Assembly: GCF_014054985.1 (NCBI RefSeq)
Contig: NZ_CP059569.1
Location: 186,001-250,000, forward strand
Direction: 5' to 3'
Source of the DNA: Kingella oralis
Lineage (GTDB): Bacteria > Pseudomonadota > Gammaproteobacteria > Burkholderiales > Neisseriaceae
Length of the DNA: 64,000 nucleotides
Positions 15,655 to 23,968 of the stretch are shown here, piece by piece. Every line of letters starts with the position of its first letter. Positions within the stretch are counted from its first letter, which is position 1. The notes under the pieces were generated by a model. It was not told the origin of the DNA, did no database searches, and saw only the letters and a list, made by a program, of their open reading frames with translations. The position numbers and the translations under genes were made by a program.

Positions 15655-16656
15655 ATGACCGATTTCCCCCACCAGCACACCGCCCATTGCGAAAGCGGCG
15701 TGATGTCCACCCTGCTCAACCACAGCGGCTACCCGCTCAACGAAGCCCTCGTTTTCGGCATCGCCCATGCGCTCACCTTCGTGTGGCTGCCCGTTGTCAA
15801 ACTTAACGGCATGCCGCTGGTTTCCTACCGCTGCCCGCCGCGCAGCATCATCAAACGCACCAGCCGGGTGCTCGGGCTGAAACTCAGCGTGCAGAAATTC
15901 GCCCGCCCCGAAGAAGGCAAAGCCGCGCTCGACAACGCGCTGGCCGCAGGCAAACTCGCAGGACTGCAAACCTCCGTTTTCTGGCTGCCCTATTTCCCGC
16001 CGCAGATGCGCTTCCACTTCAACGCCCACAACCTCTTGGTGTACGGCAAAGACGGCGGTGATTATCTGATTAGCGACCCCGTGTTTGAAAGCGTGCAGCG
16101 TTGCCCAAGCGACGATTTGCAGCGCGCCCGCTTTGCCAAAGGCGCACTCGCCGCCAAAGGCATGATGTACACCTTGGACAGCCAAAGGCAGCCTGAAAAC
16201 ATCCAAGCCGCCCTGCCCGCCATCATCCGCCGCGCCATCCGCAAAAACGCCCGCCATATGCTCGCGCCCGTGTTTTTCGTCGGCGTAAAAGGCATCCGCA
16301 CCGTCGCCCAAACCATTGAAAAACTGCCCGCCAAACATAACGCAAAATACCAAAAACTCTTTCTCGGCCATCTGGTGCGGATGCAGGAAGAAATCGGCAC
16401 CGGCGGCGCAGGCTTCCGCTACATCTACGCCTATTTTCTGGAACAGGCGGCGCAAATCTGCGGCGAACCCGCTTTTCAGACTGCCTCGGAAACCATGACC
16501 GCCATCGGCGACCAATGGCGGCAATTTGCCGCCCTGTGCGTCAAACAATGCAAAAAGCCGTCTGAAAACGGCTGCGCCGAAATCGCCGCCTTCCTGCGCG
16601 GGATTGCCGATAAAGAAGAAGCATTGTGGCGGGCGTTGAAACGCAAAGCAGCCTGA
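15655..16656 (+). CDS. BtrH N-terminal-domain protein (cysteine acyltransferase/peptidase-like fold)
   Basis: The 333-residue protein begins with the HCESG motif (C12) used by BtrH-type proteins as catalytic nucleophile, followed by FHFNAHNLLVYGKDGGDYLISDPV, which would supply the His and a conserved Asp. The C-terminal half (about 200-333) is helical and resembles the DUF4872 extension. BtrH of butirosin synthesis transfers an acyl group from ACP to an amine. Here it could transfer the pigment acyl chain to an acceptor, or process it for export. The coding sequence contains an internal Neisseria-type DUS core (16557-16567). Confidence 0.75.
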   Translation: MTDFPHQHTAHCESGVMSTLLNHSGYPLNEALVFGIAHALTFVWLPVVKLNGMPLVSYRCPPRSIIKRTSRVLGLKLSVQKFARPEEGKAALDNALAAGKLAGLQTSVFWLPYFPPQMRFHFNAHNLLVYGKDGGDYLISDPVFESVQRCPSDDLQRARFAKGALAAKGMMYTLDSQRQPENIQAALPAIIRRAIRKNARHMLAPVFFVGVKGIRTVAQTIEKLPAKHNAKYQKLFLGHLVRMQEEIGTGGAGFRYIYAYFLEQAAQICGEPAFQTASETMTAIGDQWRQFAALCVKQCKKPSENGCAEIAAFLRGIADKEEALWRALKRKAA

Positions 16657-16669
16657 AACGAGCCGCCCC

Positions 16670-17566
16670 ATGATTCAAATCCAATCCCTCTCCCACCACT
16701 ACCCCCGCGCCGCCGCGCCCGCGCTCGATAATGTGTCGTTTGACATTGCCGATGGCGAATGCTTGGGGCTGCTCGGGCACAACGGCGCGGGCAAAACCAC
16801 GCTGATGTCGCTGCTGGCGGGCTTGCAGCCGGTGCGCCACGGTGCGGTTTTGTTTGACGGCAAACCGCTGCACCGCCTTTCCCGCGCCGAGCGGCAGAAA
16901 ATCGGGCTGGTGCCGCAGGATTTCGCGTTTTATCCGCAGCTTTCGGTATGGGACAACCTGCTGTTTTTCGCCTCGCTTTACAAAATGCGCGATAAGAACA
17001 AGCTGCGCGGTCTAATAGAACAGGCGGGCTTGCAGGAACACGCGCACAAAGCCGCCAAGCATCTTTCGGGCGGGCTGAAACGCCGTCTGAACTTTGCCGT
17101 CGGGCTGGTCAACGCGCCGCAGCTGGTGTTTCTCGACGAGATTACCGTGGGCATCGACCCGCAGTCGCGCCGCTTTATTTTGGACAGCGTGGCGGATTTG
17201 ACGCGGCAGGAGGTAACGGTGGTGTACACCTCGCACTATCTGCCCGAAATTGAGCAGCTTTGCAGCAAAATTGCGCTGCTGCAACACGGGCATCTGGTGT
17301 ATCAGGGCAGCCTGAACGAGCTCTTAAACGCGCAGGCGCAAACCGTGCGCTTTATCACCGAACCCATGTTGCAGCCTGAAACCCTAGCCATGCTCCAAGC
17401 CGCGCCGCTGGACAATCGCGGCATGATGCAAACGCAGCAAGACGCGGCGGCGGTGTATGCGGCGTTGCAGCAGAGCGGCACGCAAATTCGCTATTTCCAG
17501 CAGGGACACGGCTCGCTGGAAGCGTTTTATTTGGACTTTTTGCGCCGCGAAACGGAACAGCCATGA
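16670..17566 (+). CDS. ABC-2 type exporter ATP-binding subunit
   Basis: A 298-residue ATPase with Walker A GHNGAGKTT (36-44), signature LSGGLKRR (133-140) and Walker B LVFLDE (E158), plus a C-terminal extension typical of drug/lipid exporters (CcmA/NatA-like). It overlaps the permease gene by 4 nt (ATGA), so the pair forms one transporter at the inner membrane. It sits 13 nt after the BtrH-like gene. It may export the pigment or its lipid conjugate, a role usually given to an MMPL protein in aryl polyene clusters, which is not seen in this window. Confidence 0.9.
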   Translation: MIQIQSLSHHYPRAAAPALDNVSFDIADGECLGLLGHNGAGKTTLMSLLAGLQPVRHGAVLFDGKPLHRLSRAERQKIGLVPQDFAFYPQLSVWDNLLFFASLYKMRDKNKLRGLIEQAGLQEHAHKAAKHLSGGLKRRLNFAVGLVNAPQLVFLDEITVGIDPQSRRFILDSVADLTRQEVTVVYTSHYLPEIEQLCSKIALLQHGHLVYQGSLNELLNAQAQTVRFITEPMLQPETLAMLQAAPLDNRGMMQTQQDAAAVYAALQQSGTQIRYFQQGHGSLEAFYLDFLRRETEQP

Positions 17567-18813
17567 TTGCCGCCTCCCTTGTTAAAGAATTGAAACTGCT
17601 CAGCCGCGACCTGCACGGTTTGGCGGTTTTGTTCGTGATGCCGATTACGTTTATGCTGATTATGTCGGTCGCGCTGAGCCGCGATGCCGACCCGCACCAC
17701 GGCAGCCGCATCGCGCTGGTGGGCGTTGCAGACGATGCGGTCAATAAGCAGTTTGCCGCCGGTTTGGCAAAAGACGATATTCAGGTAACCCTGATGCAGC
17801 CTGAAAAACTCGACGACGCGCAAAGCGGTTTGCACGACCGGCGTTTCCAACTGGTTTTGCACAATCCCAACCGTGCCGCCGACAAGCTCGCCGACAGCAA
17901 ACCCTTGCAGGTTTATGTCGCGCCCGATACCGAGCCTTCGTGGCTGGCGGCGGTGAAAGGCGTGTTGCAGCAGCATTACACCGAAACCCGCATCAATGCC
18001 TATTTTGACAACAGCGGCATCACAATCGACAACAAAAAACTGCCCGCCGCCATCCGCCAAGACATCCAAAAGAAAATAGACGAAAAAAACGCCGAACAGC
18101 TTGATGTCGTCAGCGCGTTTTTGGGCAAACCGATGCTGGAAGAGCACTACCTGAGCGCGGGCAGCGGCGCGGTCGCCAAGCCCAACGCCGTGCAGCACAG
18201 CGTGCCTGCGTGGCTGATTTTCGGTATGTTTTTCATTATGATACCGCTGTCCAACGTGATGGCTTTGGAGCGGCAGACCAATACGATTACGCGGCTCCGG
18301 CTGGCGCGCGCGGGCGCGGCGGGGCTAATTGCGGCGAAACTCGTGCCGTATTTTCTGATTAACCAGTTGCAGTTTGCCGGCATGCTGCTGCTCGGGCGTT
18401 ACCTGCTGCCCGAAATCGGCGTGAGCGCATTGATTTTGAACGGCAGCCTTGCGCCTTACGCGCTGTTGTCTGCCGCCGTATCCGCCGCCGCGCTCGGCTA
18501 CGCGCTCTTCATCAGCGTATGCGCCAAATCCACCGAACACGCCGTGGTGCTGGGCGGCGGCGGCATTATCCTGATGGCGGCACTCGGCGGCATTATGGTG
18601 CCCGCCCATGTGATGCCCGAAACCATGCAGCACATCACTTGGGTGTCGCCGATGGCATGGGGCTTGAAAGCGTTTCAGGCGCTGCTGCTCAACCGCAGCG
18701 AACTGCACGGCATCGCGCCTTATCTCGCGCTGTTGGCGGGGTTTGCAGCCGTGTCGCTGGCGGCGGCGGTGTGGGTGTATCAAAGGCAGTTGCGGACGCA
18801 GGTTAGGTTTTGA
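17563..18813 (+). CDS. ABC-2 type exporter permease
   Basis: The 416-residue membrane protein has one N-terminal membrane segment (LAVLFVMPITFMLIMSVAL, about 22-40), a large extracytoplasmic domain (about 45-205) and a cluster of about five C-terminal membrane segments (210-410). This is the ABC2_membrane_3 layout of YhhJ/NatB-like exporters. It pairs with the ATPase encoded just upstream. The gene ends in an intergenic region with uptake sequences of three dialects and a REPIN-like repeat. Confidence 0.88.
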   Translation: MIAASLVKELKLLSRDLHGLAVLFVMPITFMLIMSVALSRDADPHHGSRIALVGVADDAVNKQFAAGLAKDDIQVTLMQPEKLDDAQSGLHDRRFQLVLHNPNRAADKLADSKPLQVYVAPDTEPSWLAAVKGVLQQHYTETRINAYFDNSGITIDNKKLPAAIRQDIQKKIDEKNAEQLDVVSAFLGKPMLEEHYLSAGSGAVAKPNAVQHSVPAWLIFGMFFIMIPLSNVMALERQTNTITRLRLARAGAAGLIAAKLVPYFLINQLQFAGMLLLGRYLLPEIGVSALILNGSLAPYALLSAAVSAAALGYALFISVCAKSTEHAVVLGGGGIILMAALGGIMVPAHVMPETMQHITWVSPMAWGLKAFQALLLNRSELHGIAPYLALLAGFAAVSLAAAVWVYQRQLRTQVRF

Positions 18814-18826
18814 ACGGTTTTTTAGG

Positions 18827-18855
18827 TTTCAGGCTGCCTGAAAGGTCGTCTGAAA
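18827..18855. repeat. Fused uptake sequences of three dialects
   Basis: The minus strand reads AG-kingDUS (complement 18827-18839), the plus strand AG-simDUS AGGCTGCCTGAAA (18831-18843), directly followed by AG-mucDUS AGGTCGTCTGAAA (18843-18855). All are exact 13-mers. Confidence 0.8.
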
Positions 18856-18859
18856 GCCC

Positions 18860-18931
18860 GTAGGTCGGGCATTGATGCCCGACAAACATGGGCGAATTTA
18901 AAAAAACGTCGGGCATCAATGCCCGACCTAC
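18860..18931. repeat. REPIN-like GTAG palindrome, copy A
   Basis: Two inverted GTAGGTCGGGCATTGATGCCCGAC units face each other around a short spacer. Each unit is itself a hairpin and starts with GTAG, the hallmark of REP sequences acted on by RAYT (TnpA-REP) proteins. Confidence 0.8.
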
Positions 18932-19016
18932 AAATTCAGAATTTGTTGAAACCATTGATTATTAACGCCAACTCCGTTTTCAGGCTGCCGCACATCACAA
19001 TTTAGAAAGGACAACC

Positions 19017-19631
19017 GTGAATTCTATTGAAATTTACTGTCTTGTTTACCACAACTACACCGCGCTTGATTTAATCGGTCCGGCGGATTTTCTCGGGCGT
19101 ATTCCCAATAGCGCACTGCATTATGTGTCGCCAAACGGCGGCAGAATACGCAGCGGCGCGGGTTTTGTGATGGAAACCGAAGCCTGCCCGCCATTGCCCG
19201 CAGGCTCGGTTTTGCTCGTCCCCGGCGGCATGGGCACGCGCACGCTGGTGTCCGGCAACGCATTTTTGCAGATGCTCGCCGCGCGTGTGCGCGAAGCAAA
19301 ATGGTGTCTGTCGGTCTGCACAGGCTCGGCGTTGCTGGCGGCGGCAGGCTGTTTGGACGGACACTCGGCAACGTCCAACAAAAAAGCCTTTGGCTGGGCA
19401 AGCAGCTTTGGCAGCGGCGTAGATTGGAAAGCAGCGGCACGCTGGGTAGCAGACGGAAAATTCTACACATCATCAGGCGTAGCGGCAGGCATGGACATGG
19501 CTTTGGGTTTCATCGCCGACCAATACGGCGAAAACTTGGCGCGGCAGATTGCCAACGATACGGAATACGCCCACCAAACCGATGCTGAACAAGATGATTT
19601 CGCTGCATTGCACGGCTTGGGCAAATTTTAG
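19017..19631 (+). CDS. DJ-1/PfpI superfamily protein (isonitrile hydratase-like)
   Basis: A 204-residue protein of the class I glutamine amidotransferase-like fold. The nucleophile elbow is SVCTGSALLAAAG with C101, and SSGVAAGMDMAL matches the isonitrile hydratase/InhA branch. Activity could be hydration of an isonitrile or glyoxalase/chaperone-like; sequence alone cannot decide. A GTG start at 19017 is used, with AAAGGA upstream. It interrupts the biosynthetic genes, between the exporter and the ACP, and is separated from the exporter by a REPIN and from the ACP by only 58 nt. Confidence 0.8.
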   Translation: MNSIEIYCLVYHNYTALDLIGPADFLGRIPNSALHYVSPNGGRIRSGAGFVMETEACPPLPAGSVLLVPGGMGTRTLVSGNAFLQMLAARVREAKWCLSVCTGSALLAAAGCLDGHSATSNKKAFGWASSFGSGVDWKAAARWVADGKFYTSSGVAAGMDMALGFIADQYGENLARQIANDTEYAHQTDAEQDDFAALHGLGKF

Positions 19632-19689
19632 CTTTTGCCAAAATTTCAGACTGCCCATTTATCCCAACCTTAATCCAGAAAGTCCTCCC

Positions 19690-19980
19690 ATGCCCTACAC
19701 CTTCACCCTAGCCCCCGAAGCCCTGGAAACCGAATTAAAAAAACTCATCTTGCAGGAAGCCGACAAAACCGATGTGATTGACCTGCCCGATTTTTCAGAC
19801 GACCTGATGCTGTTCGGCGACGACAGCCCCGTCGGCTTGGATTCGCTGGACGCACTGCAAATCAGCGTGGCGTTGCAGCAGCATTTCGCCGTGCGCCTGC
19901 AAGGCGACCGCATGGTGCGCAAACACATGATGTGCGTGCGCGATTTGGCAACGTTTGTCCGCGCGGAGCATGGCGCATGA
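19690..19980 (+). CDS. Acyl carrier protein of the pigment cluster
   Basis: A 96-residue carrier protein with phosphopantetheine site GLDSLDALQ (S52). It is longer and less acidic than housekeeping AcpP. It should carry the growing polyene and be primed by the PPTase at 5.9 kb. It overlaps the next ketosynthase by 4 nt (ATGA). Described aryl polyene systems use two ACPs; only one is in this window. An exact AG-mucDUS (19793-19805) lies inside the coding region. Confidence 0.9.
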   Translation: MPYTFTLAPEALETELKKLILQEADKTDVIDLPDFSDDLMLFGDDSPVGLDSLDALQISVALQQHFAVRLQGDRMVRKHMMCVRDLATFVRAEHGA

Positions 19981-21011
19981 CGTGGCTGTGCGGCATGGCG
20001 GCAACCAGCGCGGCAAACCCGCAGCGCGCTTTCAGGCAGCCTGAAACCATAGATTTTACCTTTTTGGGACAGCCGCAGCACGCCCGATACTACCGCGCCT
20101 TCGCGTCCGACAGCCTGTCCCGCGCCGAGCTTGCCGACACCGCCGAGCAGCACCTGCGCCGCGCCGCCGAAAACGCAGGCTGGCCGTCTGAAAGCTGGCA
20201 CACCGCGCCCGTTTTCATCGCATCCAGCGCATATCTCATTTCTGAATACGAAAACCGCCGCTTGGTGGGCGAACCCCATGCGGGACACCATCTGCTCTAC
20301 CTTTCAGACGACCTTTCCCGCCGCAGCGGTAACCGCAACATCTTCAACACCGCCACCGCCTGCACCTCGTCCGCCCACGCCCTGATGCAGGCGCACCGCT
20401 TTCTCGCGCACGGGCTGGCAGAACGCGCGTTTGTGCTGGGCATAGAAAACCTCAACCGCCTCACGCTCTTGCATTTCCACAGCCTCGGCTTGTTTGCAGA
20501 CGAATACCGCCCCTTCGGCGGCGACGGCTTGATATTGGGCGAAGGCGCGGCAGCATTGGCATTGTCCGCCGGTGCGCCACCGCAGAAAGCGCGTCTGAAA
20601 CTCATCGCCGCCGCCGCCAACACAGGCGGCCATCTCGTGCAAAGCGATGCCGAAACACAAACCCGCCTGCTCCTCAGCGTATTGGCGCAAGCCAATCTCG
20701 CCCCAAGCCGCATCGCCTTTGTCAAAACCCACGGCATCGGCACGGCAGACACCGATGCCGCCGAACTGGCCGCGCTCAACCGCGTATTCGGCACGCCCCC
20801 GCCGCTGGCGGCGTTCAAACCGCAAATCGGGCACACCCTCGGCGCAAGTGCCGCGCTGGAAACCGCCCTGCTTGCCCAAGCACTCCGCAGCCGCAAGCTA
20901 GCAGGCATCGGCGGGCGCGAAATCCCCCTTTCAGACGACCTTTACTGCCTTGCCAACCATTTCGGCTTCGGCGGCAGCAACACCGCAAGCATCTGGCAAT
21001 GGACATCCTAG
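19977..21011 (+). CDS. Beta-ketoacyl-ACP synthase, short variant
   Basis: At 344 residues this ketosynthase is shorter than the usual 410, with a reduced N-terminus, yet it keeps the triad: C129 (NTATACTSSAHA), H252 (KTHGIGTADTD), K281 and H286 (KPQIGHTLGA). It is likely active. It overlaps the ACP gene upstream and the chain-length-factor-like gene downstream, so these three are co-translated and probably form one complex. Two exact AG-mucDUS lie in its coding region (20302-20314, 20929-20941), a sign that this DNA came from a Neisseria mucosa-type donor. Confidence 0.85.
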   Translation: MTWLCGMAATSAANPQRAFRQPETIDFTFLGQPQHARYYRAFASDSLSRAELADTAEQHLRRAAENAGWPSESWHTAPVFIASSAYLISEYENRRLVGEPHAGHHLLYLSDDLSRRSGNRNIFNTATACTSSAHALMQAHRFLAHGLAERAFVLGIENLNRLTLLHFHSLGLFADEYRPFGGDGLILGEGAAALALSAGAPPQKARLKLIAAAANTGGHLVQSDAETQTRLLLSVLAQANLAPSRIAFVKTHGIGTADTDAAELAALNRVFGTPPPLAAFKPQIGHTLGASAALETALLAQALRSRKLAGIGGREIPLSDDLYCLANHFGFGGSNTASIWQWTS

Positions 21012-21730
21012 ACTTAAACATCCGCATCACCGCCGCCGCCCGCTTCGACACCGATGCCTCGGTCGGCGGCAAACCCCTCAAAGTCGCGCTGCAACAGCAA
21101 AGCGGGCAAGACCCGCGCCGTTTCAGCCGCCTGAGCCTGCTTGCCGCGCTCGGCGCAAACCTGCTCAAACCAATCCGTCCCGTTGCGCCCGATTGCGCCG
21201 TTTATACCGCCGCCCCGTTTTCATCTCCGTCGGTATTTGAAAAAATGACCGACAACGTGCTGAACCACGCCGCCGCCATGCCTTTTGACTTTATCGCCAA
21301 CCTGCACAACGCCCCGTCGTTCCACGCCGCGCAGATGCTCGGCAGCAGCGGCGCAACTGTATTCGTCCCCGCCGACAACCGCCCGAACCGCCAGTTTTAC
21401 CCGCTGCTCGCCGCCGCCTTGTCGTTACACGCAGGCGGTCAGGCGGCGGTCGGCTGGTGCTACGAGCACCACGCCGGCTACCCCTGCACCCGAGAAGGCA
21501 GCATTTGGCTGCTGCTGGAACACGGCGCAACAACGGGCGCGGTGGTGCGCGTCAAACGGCGCGATGCGCCCGACCCGCAGGAAAAGCGGCGTGCCGATGC
21601 CTATTATTGGCAAGACGTATGCGGCTGGCTGAACGGGCAGCCTGAAAAAGAGCGCGTGTTGGCGGCGGGCGGTTGGGATGTGCTGGTGGGCGCGGCGGAT
21701 TTTACAATGGCGCAGGACAAAATCGGGTGA
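20999..21730 (+). CDS. Ketosynthase-like chain-length-factor protein (ApeC-like)
   Basis: The 243-residue protein resembles the N-terminal ketosynthase-like family (Ketoacyl-synt_2), but the region PFDFIANLHNAPSFHAAQMLGSSGATVFV has no catalytic cysteine at the nucleophile position. Such ApeC proteins pair with a ketosynthase and are thought to set chain length. The ATG (20999) lies inside the end of the ketosynthase gene. The gene ends the operon; an inverted DUS terminator follows. Which of the three FabF-type ketosynthases it pairs with is unknown, though the overlap favours the 19977 gene. Confidence 0.8.
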   Translation: MDILDLNIRITAAARFDTDASVGGKPLKVALQQQSGQDPRRFSRLSLLAALGANLLKPIRPVAPDCAVYTAAPFSSPSVFEKMTDNVLNHAAAMPFDFIANLHNAPSFHAAQMLGSSGATVFVPADNRPNRQFYPLLAAALSLHAGGQAAVGWCYEHHAGYPCTREGSIWLLLEHGATTGAVVRVKRRDAPDPQEKRRADAYYWQDVCGWLNGQPEKERVLAAGGWDVLVGAADFTMAQDKIG

Positions 21731-21745
21731 GGCGAGCGAGATAAA

Positions 21746-21785
21746 AGGCAGCCTGAAACGTGTGAATGCGGTTTCAGGCTGCTTT
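21746..21785. terminator. DUS terminator at the end of the pigment operon
   Basis: AGGCAGCCTGAAAC and GTTTCAGGCTGC enclose a short loop, followed by TTTTGT, 15 nt after the last gene of the operon. Confidence 0.7.
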
Positions 21786-21960
21786 TGTATGTGAACAATG
21801 GCCAGCCTGAAAAGTGATGATGGGCTAAGGATGAGGCAGCCTGAAAATGGCGCGTCGGCGGCTCGCCGACATTTTTGGTTGCTAGGCGCGGCTCTACGAC
21901 GGGGAATGGTTGGGTTAAGGTTTTGTGTGGTTGTGGCGTGGATGGGCCGGCAAACAGATA

Positions 21961-21999
21961 AGGCAGCCTGAAACGTGTAGATGCGGTTTCAGGCTGCCT
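21961..21999. terminator. Inverted DUS pair near the end of the DUF2868 gene
   Basis: A 14-bp stem of AGGCAGCCTGAAAC with its complement. It is almost a copy of the hairpin 215 bp upstream and could terminate the minus-strand DUF2868 gene. Confidence 0.6.
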
Positions 22000-22035
22000 T
22001 TGTGTTGCGCGAATACCGGTAAACAAGAAAGCGCG

Positions 22036-23340
22036 TTAATTCAACCCATTCCAGCCATGCTCGTGCAGCACTTGCTGCCATTGGGCGCGGCGTTCTTGTT
22101 CGGCTGGGGTTTGGCTGCTGGGGTTGCTGGGCAAGAGTTGGATGATGATGTTGTGTTGGGTGGCTTGGGCGAGTTTGCTGATTTGGCGCACGATGCCGCG
22201 GTCGGGGGTTTGCTGGGCGCGGATGCCTATCAGCAGTTGCACGGGCTGGGCGGCGAGTTCGGTAATCAGGTCGGCGAGCTGGGCGCGCTCAACGATGCTG
22301 CCTTTGTTTGTCCAGTCTTGCCCGAGAATGTGGTTGTACCAGTTGTCGGGGGCATCGGGGGCTTCTAGCAAAATTGCCCAATGCGCGCCTGTGTGGTTGA
22401 GCGGGATTTTGGTGGGGGCGATGGTGGGGCGGTCGGGTTGGTAGTCGCTGCTGTCGTCGATAATGTGTTGTTGCCATTTTTGGATGATGTTTTGGTAATA
22501 GGGCAGGGCGAGATTGAGCGCAAGGGGGTGGCGGCGGCTTTGTTGCCAACAGATGATCCATGCGATGAGGCGGGGGGCGATGCCGTAGCACAGGATGCTG
22601 CCCAGCAGCAGGATGCCCCATGCGGCGGCGTGTTCGCTGTGGTAGTGGTTGCGGGCGGCGGCGATGATGTCGGGCGATGGGGTGGCGAAGCCGAGTCGGG
22701 TGGGCAGCCATGCGAGGACGCGGATGATTTGGGCGAAGTGTTGGTCGGTGAGCAGGGTGCTTTGCCAGTTGAATTGGTATTGGCGCACGGTGAGCAGCAT
22801 TAGGCTGGCGGTGAACATTCCTGCTAGTCCGCATAGGGCGAGCTGGTGGCTGATGCGCCCGCGTATCCAGCGAAAGGGGGGCTGGGCAGCGGTTTGCGCG
22901 TCGTGTTCCAGCAGGGCTTGGTGGATGGGGTCTTTCAGGCTGCCTGTGAGCCAAAGGGGGATGCTGGTGGGGGCGCGGTATTTTTGCGTTAGGCTTATCA
23001 GCCAGATAATCAGCATCAGGCTGTTGCCGCCGAGTATGCCGACTAGGATGAGCATGAAATTCAGGCTGCTTTGTTGCATCAGTTGGTATGTGCCGAGCAG
23101 CCCGATGATGAACCATGCTGCGCAGGCAACGCGGCGGGCGAAGCGCAGGCGTTGCTGATACTGGGCGAGACGCTGGGCGATGGTTTGGTCGCGGTCTATC
23201 AGTTGGGCGCGGCGGTGGAGCTTGGCTTCGGGCGTACCATCGGCTTGGCGCAGGATTTCGGTGATGGATGCGGGGTCGCTGGGGAAAATGTAGCCGCGCT
23301 GTTCCAGCAGGCGGATGAGTTCGGTGTGGTGATAGGGCAT
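22036..23340 (-). CDS. DUF2868 membrane protein
   Basis: A 434-residue protein with membrane segments at about 78-98 and 102-125 and another group in the middle (about 165-265), and a soluble C-terminal part. The arrangement matches the DUF2868 family. In many proteobacteria this gene is paired with a DUF3482 GTPase gene; no such partner is adjacent here. Function unknown. The start MPYHHTEL is preferred over an upstream ATG whose codons translate a DUS. The protein contains a DUS-encoded TGSLKD. Confidence 0.72.
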   Translation of the reverse strand: MPYHHTELIRLLEQRGYIFPSDPASITEILRQADGTPEAKLHRRAQLIDRDQTIAQRLAQYQQRLRFARRVACAAWFIIGLLGTYQLMQQSSLNFMLILVGILGGNSLMLIIWLISLTQKYRAPTSIPLWLTGSLKDPIHQALLEHDAQTAAQPPFRWIRGRISHQLALCGLAGMFTASLMLLTVRQYQFNWQSTLLTDQHFAQIIRVLAWLPTRLGFATPSPDIIAAARNHYHSEHAAAWGILLLGSILCYGIAPRLIAWIICWQQSRRHPLALNLALPYYQNIIQKWQQHIIDDSSDYQPDRPTIAPTKIPLNHTGAHWAILLEAPDAPDNWYNHILGQDWTNKGSIVERAQLADLITELAAQPVQLLIGIRAQQTPDRGIVRQISKLAQATQHNIIIQLLPSNPSSQTPAEQERRAQWQQVLHEHGWNGLN

Positions 23341-23370
23341 TTTCAGGCTGCCTTTGGTTGGCAAGGATGC

Positions 23371-23886
23371 TTAGTTTGCGATTGGGGGGTAGAAGCGGTT
23401 GCATTCGCTCAATGCCATGCGGCTTTGGTTGATGGCGCGCCCGTTGAGCGTGAATGCAGCGCGTATCTCGCGGATGCCGAGGGCTTCAAACAGGGTGCGG
23501 CTTAGCTTGTCGCGGCAGGCGTTGCCCATGGCTTTTTGCAGGAGATTTTGAAAGCGGGCTTTGCCCTCAGGCGATTGCAGCCGTTTGATGTTGATGGCCG
23601 GGGCAAGTTGGGGGCGGATGGTGAGCGTGTAATCCAGCGAGCGGCTGCGGGGATAGCGGTGGCTTATTTTGATGCTTTCAAACACTTCGGTGCTTTCATG
23701 GGCAAGGGCGGCATTTGTTTTTTGCACCAATTCGTTTAGCAGTTCGGTTTTTTGCTTGATGGTGAGGGTTTGGGCGAAGCGGGCGAATTCGGCGAGTTCG
23801 GTGTCCGGTTCGGTGGCGGTTTGCGCGTAAACAGGGGCGGCGAACAAGTTGGCAGCAAGGAGCAGGGCAGGGAGCAGGCGGGGCAT
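23371..23886 (-). CDS. Predicted secreted protein of unknown function
   Basis: A 171-residue protein with a signal peptide (LLPALLLAANLFAAPVYAQ, cleavage near residue 21). The mature part is mostly helical and polar, with two cysteines near the C-terminal half (ACRDKL and SECNRF) that may form a disulfide. I recognise no family. It lies 30 nt upstream of the DUF2868 gene on the same strand and may be in its operon. Confidence 0.7.
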   Translation of the reverse strand: MPRLLPALLLAANLFAAPVYAQTATEPDTELAEFARFAQTLTIKQKTELLNELVQKTNAALAHESTEVFESIKISHRYPRSRSLDYTLTIRPQLAPAINIKRLQSPEGKARFQNLLQKAMGNACRDKLSRTLFEALGIREIRAAFTLNGRAINQSRMALSECNRFYPPIAN

Positions 23887-23968
23887 GGTGCGGACTTTCG
23901 TTGGATGGATAAAGGCGGTTTTAGCTTCGCAGAAGCTCGTAAACTCGTTTTCAGGCTGCCTCAGATGT

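Larger units (their letters stand above)
21731..22035. other. Intergenic region with repeated DUS hairpins
   Basis: This 305-bp gap holds two nearly identical inverted DUS pairs (21746-21785 and 21961-21999) and a third pair of single sites. No coding region is supported. Confidence 0.7.
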
